From Nitrospirota bacterium (GTDB lineage Bacteria > Nitrospirota > Nitrospiria > Nitrospirales > Nitrospiraceae), in NCBI GenBank assembly GCA_004296885.1, contig SCVN01000007.1:124001-188000 (forward strand): DNA of 64,000 bases, given 5' to 3'. Shown here in pieces: positions 1 through 7,334 of the stretch (the stretch's first letter is position 1; the number at the start of each line of letters is the position of its first letter). Under the pieces are notes generated by a model. It made no database searches. It was given only the letters and a program-made list of their open reading frames with translations, and had not been told where the DNA came from. A program made the position numbers and the translations under genes.

Positions 1-2273
1 GCGATCTTTTTGGGTTGGCCCAGGTTGTAGTAGCCGGGCAACAGTTTCATGATTTCGTTCTGAATGTCCTGCGGGGATTCGTAGCTCAATTCATAGCCAA
101 GTCCATTGGCCAGCGCGGTCATGATGTGCCAGTCCGGCAGGCTCTCTCCGATCGGGTCCATGGTCTGGCGGACACGCTGGACCTTGCCTTCCTGGTTCGT
201 CACGGTCCCGTCCTTTTCGGCGAAGGTGCAGGCCGGCAGAACGAAGTGCGCCATCTGCGCCGTGTCGGTCAGGAACGGGTCCTGGACCACCAACAGGTCC
301 AGTTTCGCCAGAGCGTCCTTGACGCCGGACGAAGCCGGCAGCGTCGCTAGCGGGTTTTCCCCGATGACGTACAGCGCCTTGATCTGACCATTGCGGCAGC
401 GATTGAGAATCTCCGCCAAATGCACGCCCTTGCCAATCGGCGGCAGCATGACCGGCTTGTCCTTGCCCCAGGCCTTGGCGAACTTGGCTCTCGCCGCTTC
501 ATCATCAAACCGGGCCTGACCGGGCAGGAACTCCGGCGCTGCGCCCAAGTCCATCGCACCCTGCTCGTTGGCCTCCTCGACCACCGTGTTGATGCCGCAA
601 CCGGGCCGGCCCAGCTTGCCGGTGATCCAGGCCAGGTCGATCAGGGTCAGCACGTCGTGATACCCGCCGGAACGGCGGACGATCCCCTCACCACAGATGA
701 TGACGGCGCGCGGCGCTTCGGCAAAGATCGCCGCCGCTTCGTGAATCTGCGCGACCGACACCCCGGTCTGCGCGGCAATGGCATCCAGCGACAAGCCGGC
801 GGCCGCTTGCTTGAGCGCCGCAAAGGCCTCCGGGTGCTTCCCGACCGTCTCTTCATCCACCAGATCCTGTTCGAGCACGGACTTGACCAGCCCCTGCGCA
901 AACAGGCCCTCCGTGCCGGGCTTGACCAGCGTCGGATGGGATGCGAGCTTGGCCATGTTGGTGTTGGCCGAGTTCACCACGATCACCTGAGCGTGATAGA
1001 CGCGGATCGCTTCCTTGATCCTGATACTCGCCACCGGGTTGGTTTCGGTGATGTTCGATCCGATCACAAGGATGGCCTTGGCCTTGGTGATGTCCTCGGA
1101 GTCGTTGGTCATCCGCCCGACGCCCAGAGCCTGCCGGACCGCGTGAACGAAGTTGGCATGGCCGTAGCGCGCGCTGCTGTCCAGTTGGTTGGTCCCGATC
1201 GCGGCGCGCATGAGCTTCTGGAACAGATAGAGTTCTTCGTTGGTGCAGCGTGCCGTGATGAGGCCGCCAATGGCGTTCGGCCCATGCTGCGCCTTGATCG
1301 CCGCGAGACGATCCACGACCTGATGCATGGTCTCCAGCCAGGGCGCTTCGGCCAGCTGTCCGTCCCGTCGCGCCAGCGGCTGGCGCAGCCGGGCCTGGCT
1401 GTCGATGAACTGGAACCCGAACCGTCCGCGGACGCAGATGCCGCCGTGCCCCTTGGCTGTCTCGGCCCGGTCTCCCCACTTGTTTTTCCAGGAGAGCGGA
1501 GCGGTCACGCGGACCACTTCGGTGTCCTTGGTCTCCACATACATCTGGCAACCGTCGCCGCAGTAATTGCAGGTGGTCGTCGTTTTCTTGAGCTGCCAGG
1601 GCTTGTAGAGATACTTGGAGTACTTGTTGGTGATCGCCCCCACCGGGCAGACCGCCAGGCAGTCACCGCAGAACTCGCAGGAGAGGGCCACGTCGCCCTT
1701 GGCCACCACCTGGGTGAACCCGCCTTTTTTGGTGAACTGCAGGGCGTCGATCATCAGCACGTCCTTGCAGATGTTGATGCACTCGCCGCAGGCGATGCAG
1801 CGGTTCATGTTGAAATCCAGCACGAGGCTGCGGGTGTCCTCCGGGATCAGCTTCTGTTTGGCATTGGCCAGGTTGGTCACCTGATGCTGGAAGGCCATGT
1901 CCTGCAGTTCGCAATGCCCGTCCGCGTCGCAGACCGGACAGTCCAGCGGGTGTACGGAGAGGTGCTTCTCCACCGCTTTTTTGCGGGCCAGGAAAAGATC
2001 ATCGCCTTCCGTGCGGATGATCATGCCGGCAGTCGCCTTGGCCGTGCAGGAACGGACCGGCGCCTTCTTGCCTTCCTGCATCACCAGGCACATGCCGCAA
2101 GAGCCGAACGGGTCGAACGTATAGTGGTAGCACATGGCCGGGATGATCTTGCCCGTGCTGGAGATGACGTCGTAGAGCGACACCCCGTCCTTAGCCGTCA
2201 CCGTGCGCCCGTCGATCGTCAGTTCGATCGCCGCCGCTTCGACTTCCGGATTGGTCGCTGGTTTCAAACCCAT
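1..2273 (-). CDS. nuoG: NADH-quinone oxidoreductase subunit G (partial, C-terminus outside window)
   Basis: Iron-sulfur/molybdopterin-fold subunit of complex I; about 757 residues are visible and the C-terminus lies beyond base 1. In order: an N-terminal [2Fe-2S] domain (CYHYTFDPFGSCGMC), the His-containing motif HPLDCPVCDADGHC, two complete [4Fe-4S] motifs (CIACGECINIC and CEFCGDCLAVCP), then a molybdopterin-oxidoreductase domain opening with CNYCGDGC. The paired four-cysteine motifs resemble formate-dehydrogenase/hydrogenase-type NuoG-like proteins more than E. coli NuoG, so a formate-dehydrogenase alpha-like name is possible. The position at the end of nuoABCD favours NuoG. nuoE and nuoF, normally between nuoD and nuoG, are absent. 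Start is ATG at 2273; an inverted-repeat element separates it from nuoD. Confidence 0.88.
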   Translation of the reverse strand, partial: MGLKPATNPEVEAAAIELTIDGRTVTAKDGVSLYDVISSTGKIIPAMCYHYTFDPFGSCGMCLVMQEGKKAPVRSCTAKATAGMIIRTEGDDLFLARKKAVEKHLSVHPLDCPVCDADGHCELQDMAFQHQVTNLANAKQKLIPEDTRSLVLDFNMNRCIACGECINICKDVLMIDALQFTKKGGFTQVVAKGDVALSCEFCGDCLAVCPVGAITNKYSKYLYKPWQLKKTTTTCNYCGDGCQMYVETKDTEVVRVTAPLSWKNKWGDRAETAKGHGGICVRGRFGFQFIDSQARLRQPLARRDGQLAEAPWLETMHQVVDRLAAIKAQHGPNAIGGLITARCTNEELYLFQKLMRAAIGTNQLDSSARYGHANFVHAVRQALGVGRMTNDSEDITKAKAILVIGSNITETNPVASIRIKEAIRVYHAQVIVVNSANTNMAKLASHPTLVKPGTEGLFAQGLVKSVLEQDLVDEETVGKHPEAFAALKQAAAGLSLDAIAAQTGVSVAQIHEAAAIFAEAPRAVIICGEGIVRRSGGYHDVLTLIDLAWITGKLGRPGCGINTVVEEANEQGAMDLGAAPEFLPGQARFDDEAARAKFAKAWGKDKPVMLPPIGKGVHLAEILNRCRNGQIKALYVIGENPLATLPASSGVKDALAKLDLLVVQDPFLTDTAQMAHFVLPACTFAEKDGTVTNQEGKVQRVRQTMDPIGESLPDWHIMTALANGLGYELSYESPQDIQNEIMKLLPGYYNLGQPKKI

Positions 2274-2284
2274 GCTTTATCTCC

Positions 2285-2367
2285 AACGCTGAACGATGAA
2301 GGCTGAACGATGAACTGGGAAACCGGCCACCTTACATTCACCGTTCATCATTCATACTTCATCGTTT
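2285..2367. repeat. Intergenic inverted-repeat element (GATGAA dialect), nuoD-nuoG
   Basis: A 14-bp unit occurs twice in tandem (2287-2300 and 2301-2314; NGCTGAACGATGAA). An inverted arm at about 2337-2366 (TTCATCATTCATACTTCATC core) pairs with it imperfectly. The right arm touches the nuoD stop codon at 2368. One member of the window-wide family described in the findings. Confidence 0.75.
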
Positions 2368-3615
2368 CTAACGATCGCACTCCCCCATCACGATGTCGTA
2401 GGTCCCGAAGATCGTGACCGCGTCCGCGATCATATAGCCGCGCGACATGAAATCGAACGCCCCCATATGAATGAACGACGGGGCGCGGATCTTCAGCCGG
2501 TAGGGCTTTCCGCCCCCCTGGCTCACGATATAGAAGCCGAGCTCGCCCTTGTGGGCCTCGGTCCCGCAATAGATCTCGCCCTTGGGCGCGTCAAACCCTT
2601 GCGAGAAGAGCTTGAATTGCTGGATCATGGACTCCAGGTTCGTGAACACCCGATCCTTGGGGGGCAGGGTCACGCTGGGCACCTCGGCCATGACCGGACC
2701 CTCCGGCGGCATCTGGTCGAGACATTGCTTGATGATCTTCACGCTCTCGCGCATCTCCTCGACCCTGATCCAGTACCGGTCGTAGGTGTCGCCGTTCTTG
2801 CCCACCGGCACGCTGAACTCGCAACGGGGATAGGCCGCATAGGGCTCATATTTGCGGAGATCATAGTCCACGCCAGACCCGCGCAACGTCGGTCCGCTGA
2901 GCCCGAAATTGACCGCGTCCTCCGCCGAAATCACCGCCACACCCTTGGTGCGCGCGACCCAGATCCGGTTCTTCTCCAGAAACACCACATACTCGTCGAT
3001 CAAGGGCAGGAAGTAGTCCAGGAACCGCCGGAGCTTGTCGAGCAACGAGGGGGTAAAGTCCCGCTCCACCCCGCCGATCCGGTACCAGCTCGTCGTGAGT
3101 CGGGCGCCGCAGAGCTCGTCGAACCAATCCAACAGAATCTCCCGGTCGCGGAAGGTATAGAAGAAGACCGTCATCGCGCCGATGTCCAACGCCTGGGTCC
3201 CCAGCCAGAACTGGTGCCCGATGATCCGCTGCACCTCCGCCACAATCGTGCGCAGGTACTCGGCCCGCTCGGGGACCGTGACGTTCATCAGCTTCTCGAC
3301 CGCGCGGCAGTAGGCGAAGTTGTTGTACATCGCGCAGACGTAATCCAGACGGTCCGTGTGCGGAATGAACTGGTGATAGGTGCCCTCTTCTGCCAGCTTC
3401 TCCACGCCCCGGTGCAAGAAGCCCATGACCGGCGTGGACTTGGTGATCCGCTCGCCTTCCAGTTCCAGAATCACCTTCAGCACCCCGTGCGTGCTCGGAT
3501 GCTGCGGCCCCATGTTCAGGAGCAGCTCTTCGGTCCGCACCAGCGGCAGCGACTCGGTCTCCGGTCGGCCCGGATCGACTTTGTAGATGGTGGTCCGTTG
3601 GTCGTCGAGTTGCAT
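2368..3615 (-). CDS. nuoD: NADH-quinone oxidoreductase subunit D
   Basis: 49-kDa subunit of the peripheral arm of complex I, forming the quinone-binding site with NuoB; 415 residues, normal for unfused NuoD. Family signatures are GPQHPSTHGVLKV near residues 35-47, HRGVEKLAEE near 68, the internal YGLFDREI-like region (FFYTFRDREI) and the conserved C-terminal DIVMGECDR. Starts 7 bases after nuoC ends, so it is translated from the same transcript. Downstream lies nuoG, with no nuoE or nuoF between. Confidence 0.97.
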   Translation of the reverse strand: MQLDDQRTTIYKVDPGRPETESLPLVRTEELLLNMGPQHPSTHGVLKVILELEGERITKSTPVMGFLHRGVEKLAEEGTYHQFIPHTDRLDYVCAMYNNFAYCRAVEKLMNVTVPERAEYLRTIVAEVQRIIGHQFWLGTQALDIGAMTVFFYTFRDREILLDWFDELCGARLTTSWYRIGGVERDFTPSLLDKLRRFLDYFLPLIDEYVVFLEKNRIWVARTKGVAVISAEDAVNFGLSGPTLRGSGVDYDLRKYEPYAAYPRCEFSVPVGKNGDTYDRYWIRVEEMRESVKIIKQCLDQMPPEGPVMAEVPSVTLPPKDRVFTNLESMIQQFKLFSQGFDAPKGEIYCGTEAHKGELGFYIVSQGGGKPYRLKIRAPSFIHMGAFDFMSRGYMIADAVTIFGTYDIVMGECDR

Positions 3616-3622
3616 CGCGCTG

Positions 3623-4135
3623 TTACTGGGCCCCTTCGTTCAGGAATTCGAACGTGTCCCGCCAGCCCTTGCCCTGGAGCGGGAAATCCTTGCGCAGCGG
3701 ATAGCCTTCCGTATATTCGTCCGGCATCAGAATGCGGCGCAAGTCCGGGTGGTTGCGGAAGCGGATGCCCATCATGTCGTAGACTTCCCGCTCCATGAAA
3801 TCCGCGCCCTTCCAGATGTCGGTCAAGGAATCCACCGTGCAGTCCGCCTCGGGCACCCGCGTCTTGAGCCGGATGCGATGCCGTTTCCGAATCGAGTAGA
3901 ATTCCCAGACCGCCTCGAACCGTTCCTCGTCATCGGGCCAATCCACGGAGCTGACGTGCACGATATAATCGAAATCCATGCCGGGGTCATCGTGCAGGAA
4001 CCGCGCGACGTCGTGGAGCGCCTTGCGCGTCACGGTGACGGCCAAATCACCGCGCCACTCTACGGCCTTCACGAAGCCTTCGGGAAACTCCTGCTGAAGG
4101 CGTTGGGCCAAGGGATGGGCAGGCGCGTCGCTCAT
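3623..4135 (-). CDS. nuoC: NADH-quinone oxidoreductase subunit C
   Basis: 30-kDa subunit of the complex I connecting module; 170 residues, separate from NuoD rather than fused as in E. coli. The signature region ERECYDM-like [20 protein letters not shown] is near residues 122-141, followed by YPLRKDFPL. Its start overlaps the nuoB stop by four bases (ATGA at 4132-4135), indicating translational coupling. Confidence 0.96.
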   Translation of the reverse strand: MSDAPAHPLAQRLQQEFPEGFVKAVEWRGDLAVTVTRKALHDVARFLHDDPGMDFDYIVHVSSVDWPDDEERFEAVWEFYSIRKRHRIRLKTRVPEADCTVDSLTDIWKGADFMEREVYDMMGIRFRNHPDLRRILMPDEYTEGYPLRKDFPLQGKGWRDTFEFLNEGAQ

Positions 4136-4659
4136 GCCTTCACCGACTCCTTGACCTGCTCCGGCTGCTTGGTGAATACCCGCTTTTGCATGATCCGTTC
4201 TTGCAATTTCAGAATCCCGTCGAAGAGCGCCTCGGGAGTCGGCGGACAGCCCGGGACGTAAATGTCCACCGGCACGAACCGGTCCACCCCTTGCACGACA
4301 CTATAGCTGTCATAGATATTGCCGGACGTGGCGCAAGAGCCCATGGCGATCACGTACTTGGGCTCTGGCATCTGGTCGTAGATTTTCCGGATGACGGGCG
4401 CCATCCGCCGGCAGACGGTTCCGGCCACGATCATCAGGTCCGATTGACGGGGAGAAGCCCGGAACACGCCGGCTCCGTAGCGATCCATGTCATAGCGTGA
4501 GGAAACGGCCGCGATCATTTCGATCGCGCAGCAAGCCAGCCCGAAGGTCATCGGCCAGAGCGAGCCCTTGCGCGCCCAGTTGACGGCCTTCTCGACCGTC
4601 GTCGTGATGACGTCCAGGTCTCCGTCCTTCTCGCGCTTGCCCAGTTGGATCAGTCCCAT
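4132..4659 (-). CDS. nuoB: NADH-quinone oxidoreductase subunit B
   Basis: PSST subunit carrying the terminal [4Fe-4S] cluster N2, which hands electrons to quinone; 175 residues. Visible ligands are the adjacent cysteines in [10 protein letters not shown], the cysteine in MGSCATSGN and the one in [11 protein letters not shown]. Second gene of the nuo operon; overlaps nuoC by four bases and follows nuoA after a 76-base gap that holds an inverted repeat. Confidence 0.97.
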   Translation of the reverse strand: MGLIQLGKREKDGDLDVITTTVEKAVNWARKGSLWPMTFGLACCAIEMIAAVSSRYDMDRYGAGVFRASPRQSDLMIVAGTVCRRMAPVIRKIYDQMPEPKYVIAMGSCATSGNIYDSYSVVQGVDRFVPVDIYVPGCPPTPEALFDGILKLQERIMQKRVFTKQPEQVKESVKA

Positions 4660-4668
4660 GTCACACCC

Positions 4669-4730
4669 AACGATGAATGGGGAACGCGACGCTCCCTTCG
4701 TTCATCACTCATCATTCTGCGTTCATCGTT
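4669..4730. repeat. Intergenic inverted-repeat element (GATGAA dialect), nuoA-nuoB
   Basis: AACGATGAA at 4669-4677 is matched perfectly by TTCATCGTT at 4722-4730, with further degenerate TTCATCA units between. Lies between two co-transcribed complex I genes, so it would be a hairpin inside the mRNA. Confidence 0.75.
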
Positions 4731-4735
4731 GCCGC

Positions 4736-5119
4736 TCAGTCCCATTCCAACGCCCCCTTCTTCCAGGCATACACATAAGCCACCAGGAACAAGGCGATAA
4801 AGATCAGCATCTCGACCAGTCCGATAAATCCGATCTTGTAAAAGGTCACGGCCCAGGGATAGAGAAAAATCACTTCGATGTCGAAGATGACGAACAGCAT
4901 GGCAAAGATGTAATACCGGACCGGGAAGGGCATCCGGGCATCGGAAAAGGGCTCGCTCCCGCACTCATAGGCGCTGAGCTTTTCCGCATCCGGATACTTG
5001 GGCTGGACCAGATAGCTGATCACCAGCGTCACGACGCCGAAAGCCAGCGCAATGACGATGAAGAGCAGGATCGGGAAATAGCGAGTCAAATACTCGAGGA
5101 GCAACTCGGTGCCGCTCAC
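4736..5119 (-). CDS. nuoA: NADH-quinone oxidoreductase subunit A
   Basis: Small membrane subunit of complex I; 127 residues with three predicted transmembrane helices (about residues 12-34, 66-90, 97-119). The family signature YECGSEPFSDARMPFPVRYY is near residues 51-70. First gene of the operon. Start is GTG at 5119, preceded by a purine-rich GGGAGCGGGGG stretch; a promoter lies about 45 bases upstream. Confidence 0.95.
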   Translation of the reverse strand: MSGTELLLEYLTRYFPILLFIVIALAFGVVTLVISYLVQPKYPDAEKLSAYECGSEPFSDARMPFPVRYYIFAMLFVIFDIEVIFLYPWAVTFYKIGFIGLVEMLIFIALFLVAYVYAWKKGALEWD

Positions 5120-5143
5120 AAAACCCCCGCTCCCAACACCTTG

Positions 5144-5158
5144 ACTTCCAATGGAAGT
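5144..5158. promoter_or_regulatory. Candidate operator: perfect inverted repeat at nuoA transcription start
   Basis: ACTTCC at 5144-5149, three bases, then GGAAGT at 5153-5158. It overlaps the transcription start predicted from the nuoA promoter, a position suited to repression. The protein that binds it is unknown. Confidence 0.4.
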
Positions 5159-5163
5159 TCGGC

Positions 5164-5193
5164 ATTTTAGTCGTGCCTCTCTGCCAATAGCAA
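5164..5193 (-). promoter_or_regulatory. sigma70-type promoter for the nuo operon
   Basis: On the minus strand: -35 TTGCTA (5188-5193), 18-base spacer, -10 TAAAAT (5164-5169). The -10 context CTAAAATG recurs at 7256 and 31707. The transcript would start near 5157, giving a leader of about 40 bases before the nuoA GTG. Confidence 0.55.
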
Positions 5194-5658
5194 GCGCACA
5201 AAGGACCTACGGGCTAGGAACCGAAAGCCCTAGCCACGAGCACGCAACGCTCCCATCGTTTTGTTTTTTCAGCGATCCTTGTCCGGAGGCAGATCGGCGG
5301 AGACGGGTGGCAAGCCGATTGAGGGCCATATCAGCAGGCCGGTCAAGCCTGCTCTGGTCGCCTGCGCATCTTGTCTTGGGGTGTCCGCAATCCCTGCGGA
5401 GGCTCGCCTGATGCGGCATCCCACTCGGCTTGGAGCGGGGACCGCGCTTTCGCCTTGTTCCGCCGGTGAATCTGAGTTTCAATCCGGCGGGGCAGCGGCC
5501 CGGGAAGGCGGACTGGTTTCGGACTGGCTGGCTTGGGATCATGGGCCATGGCATCCCTCACGGAGGGCATCCGATCTCGCATCACGTACACTGCACGCTA
5601 GCACCAGCAGAAACCGCCTGTCAAACCGCCAGACACGTAGAAGCTTTGCCGTCTTGGC
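5194..5658. other. Gene-free stretch between nuoA and the OmpA-like gene
   Basis: No reading frame here looks like a protein. A hairpin can form at 5212-5235 (GGCTAGG ... CCTAGCC, 7-bp stem), and a T-rich run follows at about 5259-5270. Short open frames on both strands have arginine/proline-rich translations typical of GC-rich non-coding DNA. I could not match it to a known RNA family. Confidence 0.5.
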
Positions 5659-5686
5659 TTGACAATGATCGTCAGTTTGCTATGGT
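5659..5686 (+). promoter_or_regulatory. sigma70-type promoter for the OmpA-like gene
   Basis: Consensus -35 TTGACA at 5659-5664, 16-base spacer, -10-like TATGGT at 5681-5686. It drives the gene starting at 5721 and excludes the longer upstream open frame as coding. Confidence 0.55.
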
Positions 5687-5720
5687 TACGCCCATGTCTT
5701 GGCTTTGGCGTCGGAGGCCT

Positions 5721-7208
5721 ATGAATTGCCGCCTGTTTCTAACCATTTGCGTCACGTTGGCCACAGGTCTCTTGCTGATCCAGGCTCCCGCCTCGGCTGA
5801 CCACCCCGGCATCGAGAGCGTGCGCATGGGGGAAGCGGCCCTGACTTTCTCCTCAGGCTTTGTCCGTCCCTCGATGCCCATCGAAGGCATCGTCGGCCCC
5901 TTGAACGCCGACGCCCAGACAACCAGCAACAAAATGATTCTGGGCACCGGCGACCTGTGCTACCTGCAATTGACCAAAGCCAGCACCATCGAAGTCGGCG
6001 CCCATGTCACGATCTACCGACGCATCAACGAAATATTTCACCCGGCCAAGGGCAAGTACCTCGGCGATCTGTTCACCAACGTCGGCATCGGCCTGATCAC
6101 GGAAATCACACAGGGGCTCGCCACCGTGCGCATCGTTCGCTCCTGGGGACCCATCAACGCCGGCGATCGCGCAATCCGCTTTGTCCCCCCGCCCCCGGAA
6201 GAACCACCGGTGCCGGGCCGCAGGCTGCCGAGCGTGCCCGGCTATATCATCGCCTTTCCGCCATCGCTCTCTTTGATCGCCCAGACGCATATCGTGTATA
6301 TCGACTGGGGACGCAACGACGGGCTCCACACGGGAGACCGACTGGACGTGTTGCGGACCTCGGCGAACGTTCCCGTGCAGAGGATCGGCGAGTTGAAGGT
6401 GCTGGCCCTGGAAGATACGACGGCCACCGCCCTTGTCGTCCGCTCTACCGTGCCCTTTCTCCGTGCCGACCGGATCGCGTTCCAGGAACCAGCCCAGTCA
6501 GTCGTCCGCCGCTCCTCCGCAGAAACCATTGCCGAAGAAATGGACCGGCTGGCCAAAGCGGCACCGCCCGAGAAAGAAGCCACGCAACCGGCACTCGGCG
6601 CGCCGGAGCCTGGCCTTGATCTCTCCCGCCTCGCCGCCCTGGCTAAACAACTGGAGTTCGATCCGGGAGGCGCCCCGATCAGGCCGGCCGGACAAGCCGC
6701 GTTGAAAGAGATCGGCGAAATATTGAAAACCGTCTCGGACAAACAGATTCGCATCGAAGGGCACACGGACCGGATGCCGATCGGCCCTTCGCTTATAGGG
6801 CAATATTCGAATAACCTCGAACTCTCGAAGGCCCGGGCAAAAGAAATCGTCCGCTACCTCGCGGAAGAAGGCGGGGTGGATCCGGCCAACCTGATCGTTG
6901 TCGGACATGGCGACACAAAACCGGTGGCCAGCAACAGCACGGAGGACGGACGGAAACAGAATCGCCGGATTGAAATCGTGCTGGCGCCCAAGAAATCGCC
7001 TCCGTTGCTTTCCACCGGCCCGGCGGTCCAACCGGAACCCGAACGATCACCCGCTTCCTTGCCCGAACCAAATCCGCCAACACCGGCTGAACCGGCAAGG
7101 GTAGAGGAGGCCACTCCCCAATCCCCTCCGGTCGGCGAGCCGGCCCCCGCAACGAAGGGGGGGCCAGGAGACGCACCGCTTCCGCCCTCTCCGCCTTCGA
7201 TTCCGTAG
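5721..7208 (+). CDS. Exported OmpA/MotB C-terminal domain protein
   Basis: Envelope protein likely to bind peptidoglycan non-covalently; 495 residues. It begins with a signal peptide (MNCRLFLTICVTLATGLLLI, cleavage near ASA-D). A roughly 230-residue N-terminal region of unrecognised fold follows, with two segments of internally similar style (VGAHVTIYRR and LHTGDRLDVLR). Then an OmpA-like domain (IRIEGHTDRMPI, LSKARAKEIVRYL, VVGHGDTKPVA, NRRIEIVL) and a proline-rich tail of about 60 residues. GGAGG at 5713-5717 precedes ATG 5721 closely. Longer starts upstream would include the promoter and are rejected. Confidence 0.85.
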   Translation: MNCRLFLTICVTLATGLLLIQAPASADHPGIESVRMGEAALTFSSGFVRPSMPIEGIVGPLNADAQTTSNKMILGTGDLCYLQLTKASTIEVGAHVTIYRRINEIFHPAKGKYLGDLFTNVGIGLITEITQGLATVRIVRSWGPINAGDRAIRFVPPPPEEPPVPGRRLPSVPGYIIAFPPSLSLIAQTHIVYIDWGRNDGLHTGDRLDVLRTSANVPVQRIGELKVLALEDTTATALVVRSTVPFLRADRIAFQEPAQSVVRRSSAETIAEEMDRLAKAAPPEKEATQPALGAPEPGLDLSRLAALAKQLEFDPGGAPIRPAGQAALKEIGEILKTVSDKQIRIEGHTDRMPIGPSLIGQYSNNLELSKARAKEIVRYLAEEGGVDPANLIVVGHGDTKPVASNSTEDGRKQNRRIEIVLAPKKSPPLLSTGPAVQPEPERSPASLPEPNPPTPAEPARVEEATPQSPPVGEPAPATKGGPGDAPLPPSPPSIP

Positions 7209-7232
7209 CCGGACAACCCCGCGTTTGCCTGA

Positions 7233-7261
7233 TTGTTCCACCGCAACCCGACTGCTAAAAT
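7233..7261 (+). promoter_or_regulatory. Candidate promoter for priA
   Basis: TTGTTC at 7233-7238, 17-base spacer, TAAAAT at 7256-7261 in the same CTAAAATG context as the nuoA promoter. The -35 is weak. Supports a priA start downstream of 7261. Confidence 0.4.
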
Positions 7262-7334
7262 GCCGTATGCTTACGATTGTGTTTCCCAAGCCCTTCACGT
7301 CACGAACCGTCTCGTGACCCAATCCCCTGCAGCC

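Noticed and set aside
15-2306. 628-codon open frame on the plus strand opposite nuoG
   Set aside because: Antisense shadow: the minus strand carries the full set of NuoG cluster motifs.
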